NCBI GenBank assembly: GCA_013397795.1
Contig: VZTJ01005306.1
Coordinates: 752,808 to 816,807 of the forward strand
DNA from: Orthonyx spaldingii
Lineage: Eukaryota; Chordata; Aves; Passeriformes; Orthonychidae
DNA: 64,000 nucleotides
Direction of reading: 5' to 3'
Positions within the stretch are counted from its first letter, which is position 1, and each line of letters begins with the position of its first letter. The translations under genes were made by a program, and so were the position numbers. Below, one piece after another: positions 62,301 through 64,000 of the stretch. Below the pieces are notes generated by a model that did not search any database, was not told where the DNA came from, and worked only from the letters and a program-made list of their open reading frames with translations.

Positions 62301-64000
62301 AACAAAAAGTTTACCTTTCCTAATAATAATAGCAACAATAACAATAATAAAAATAAGCCTACCAATAAGCATGTTACTTGGCAACATGACACATGGAGCT
62401 GAAGGGACTGTTGGACTCCATTGGAATTGACAAGGGATGTGGAGACGAGTGACAGAGCCACCCTAGCCGGCACCTCTGGCAAGCAGCTGGGAAAAAAGGA
62501 TGACAAAACCCCCAAAATTACTGATAGGAGAGTGTTGGATGAACTTCATGATGAGAGGGATAGTGTAATATCACAAAAGAAAAGAAATGTAGAATGTAAG
62601 AATGTAAGAAAAAAAGTGAAGGGAAAAAGCAAGGCAGAATAAAAAAACTATGTAATTAGGACTCCATTCAAACAGTTGCTCTGGCCAGAAAATATGATTA
62701 ATGTTCATCCCTAAACAATTACAAGAAAGAATTCCATGTGGTAAATGTGAAGTGACATGAATAGGAAGATATGGGCACGTGCATTTGTGCAACACAAAGT
62801 GCAGTGATCCCTGCACTTGTTCACTCACACACTTGTGTAGACTCGAGAGGGAGCTGGGAGCCATTAGCTGGACATGCTTTAGTGACCTGTGTCCCAGCTC
62901 AACTGCTTTGGATGGGAAGAACATAGCAGGAGTAAGGCAGTGTAGGGACTGTTCCTCTACACTCTGTAAATTTGATGTGCTTGAATATTCATACCATTTG
63001 AATAAACATGAAAACAGAGGCCATATCAGTTGTTGTCAGAGTGTGCACCTTTGAGATCACAAGTCAGTCATCACATACTTTAAATTGGTACATGACTACC
63101 AGATTTTCAGCTCCAGTTTATATGTACACAGCCACTGAGTGTGTCTGAGCTGGGCCAGGTGTATGTTAGAGAAGGTGTGGGAGTACAAAGCATGATTTCA
63201 TTCCCCAGCATTTGAACTGACTTGTGCTATGTCTCTCACAGGATCCAGTATTCCCTTTCCATAGGCCTTTGCAGTTTATACTCAGACTTTCTATGTATGA
63301 AAATGTGCACATCAATAACTGTTAATATACTTTACATTTTTTTTAGTACTTCTTACCTGAGGGCTTTCAAAATGCTTTAGAGTTTTAATTAAAAGGAGTA
63401 TGCATTGTGCCCAAATTCTGCTTACTCTAATGTCAGTTCATAACTGTGTGTACTTTAATGGTGGTTCCAGATTTACACCACTTCATCTGAATGCAGGATG
63501 TAAGCTGCTGTGCCTGCACTGATAGCTTTGGATGTGCAGGAACACAGAGAAATGACCTTACTTCTTTTCCCCTCAGATTATCACCTCAGGAGTAAAATGT
63601 GGCCACTCTAACAAAAATAGTGTAGCTATTCAAAATGGGCTAATATCCTTTTGGAAAATGGTCAGAAAAACTGTATGTTGGGTTGTGTGACTTCAAGAAG
63701 TGTACAAATTATGTATTTCATTTCAGATGGTTAATTATAGCAATCCATTTTGTGCTAAAAGGAAGAGACATTTAAAATCACATTTGTTATAATTTCTAAA
63801 ACTGAAATTGATTTAATATTTTGACATGACTCATTATTTAGGTGCTGATATAAATTTAAATGTTTTTTTCTATTTGAGAGAGAATACCAAGTGTCTTTAC
63901 ATTCATGTGTTGTTAGCTACTGCATAAATATGTGAAAGTGAAAAAAAAAGGTATTTTCCATTCAAAGCCACTAAATACCTCTAGGTCAATGCCATGTTCC
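59371..64000. other. non-coding stretch to the window end, no gene seen
   Basis: AT-rich. An (AAT)n-like run lies at about 62,320-62,356 and another AATAAT patch near 61,860. The minus frame 59,600-60,013 (137 codons) shows no known domain. No exon, RNA gene or mobile element was recognised. Confidence 0.45.

Noticed and set aside
62264..62515. Minus-strand frame with a poly-leucine stretch
   Set aside because: The leucines come from the (AAT)n-like repeat at about 62,320-62,356.
1..64000. Search for CRISPR arrays, tRNA or rRNA genes, operons, phage or toxin-antitoxin systems
   Set aside because: None was seen. Introns, CR1 and LTR content show vertebrate nuclear DNA, so bacterial-type systems are not expected.

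Overview
This window looks like bird nuclear DNA. It is AT-rich and intron-rich, with very low coding density. It carries several CR1 LINE fragments in both orientations, including the typical 3' ends that read AGAATCAT...GTTGGAAGGGACC from the minus side. It also carries retroviral LTRs of avian endogenous type. Nothing bacterial, plasmid or phage-like is visible: no operons, CRISPR arrays, tRNA or rRNA genes.

Positions 1 to about 11,500 hold the 3' end of one plus-strand gene. Its last exons are 429-504, 10611-10702 and 10862-10981, and the window edge (1-50) may be a further upstream exon. The joined frame encodes a luminal or extracellular stretch with two N-glycosylation sequons, one membrane segment spanning the last intron, and a short, very acidic cytoplasmic tail ending at a TGA at 10979-10981. 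I could not name the gene. A strong-looking splice acceptor at 6049-6051 opens a possible alternative last exon (6052-6107) in the correct phase. It would end the protein before the membrane segment. A 240-bp solo LTR ends 78 bp before this acceptor.

From about 11,500 to 64,000 I see no supportable protein-coding gene. This is an intergenic desert or the intron of something not visible. It contains CR1 pieces at 12.4, 16.3, 26.0, 27.6-28.2, 42.4 and 43.7-44.5 kb. There are ERVL-like LTRs at about 23.3-23.9, 42.9-43.5 and 58.2-58.9 kb, and a second copy of the 240-bp LTR, inverted, at 52,530-52,769. An unclassified repeat of roughly 450-500 bp occurs twice in opposite orientation (39.86-40.36 and 58.93-59.37 kb). 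Simple-sequence features include a 101-base G/T-only run, a (TTCCC)n tract, an exact 50-bp tandem duplication and several hairpins. A 40-base run of N marks an assembly gap at 41,803-41,842.

No new multi-gene system was found. The points most worth following are the possible soluble isoform created by the alternative exon beside the LTR, the inverted 240-bp LTR pair with target-site duplications, and the unclassified inverted repeat pair. All identifications were made by eye; no database was searched.
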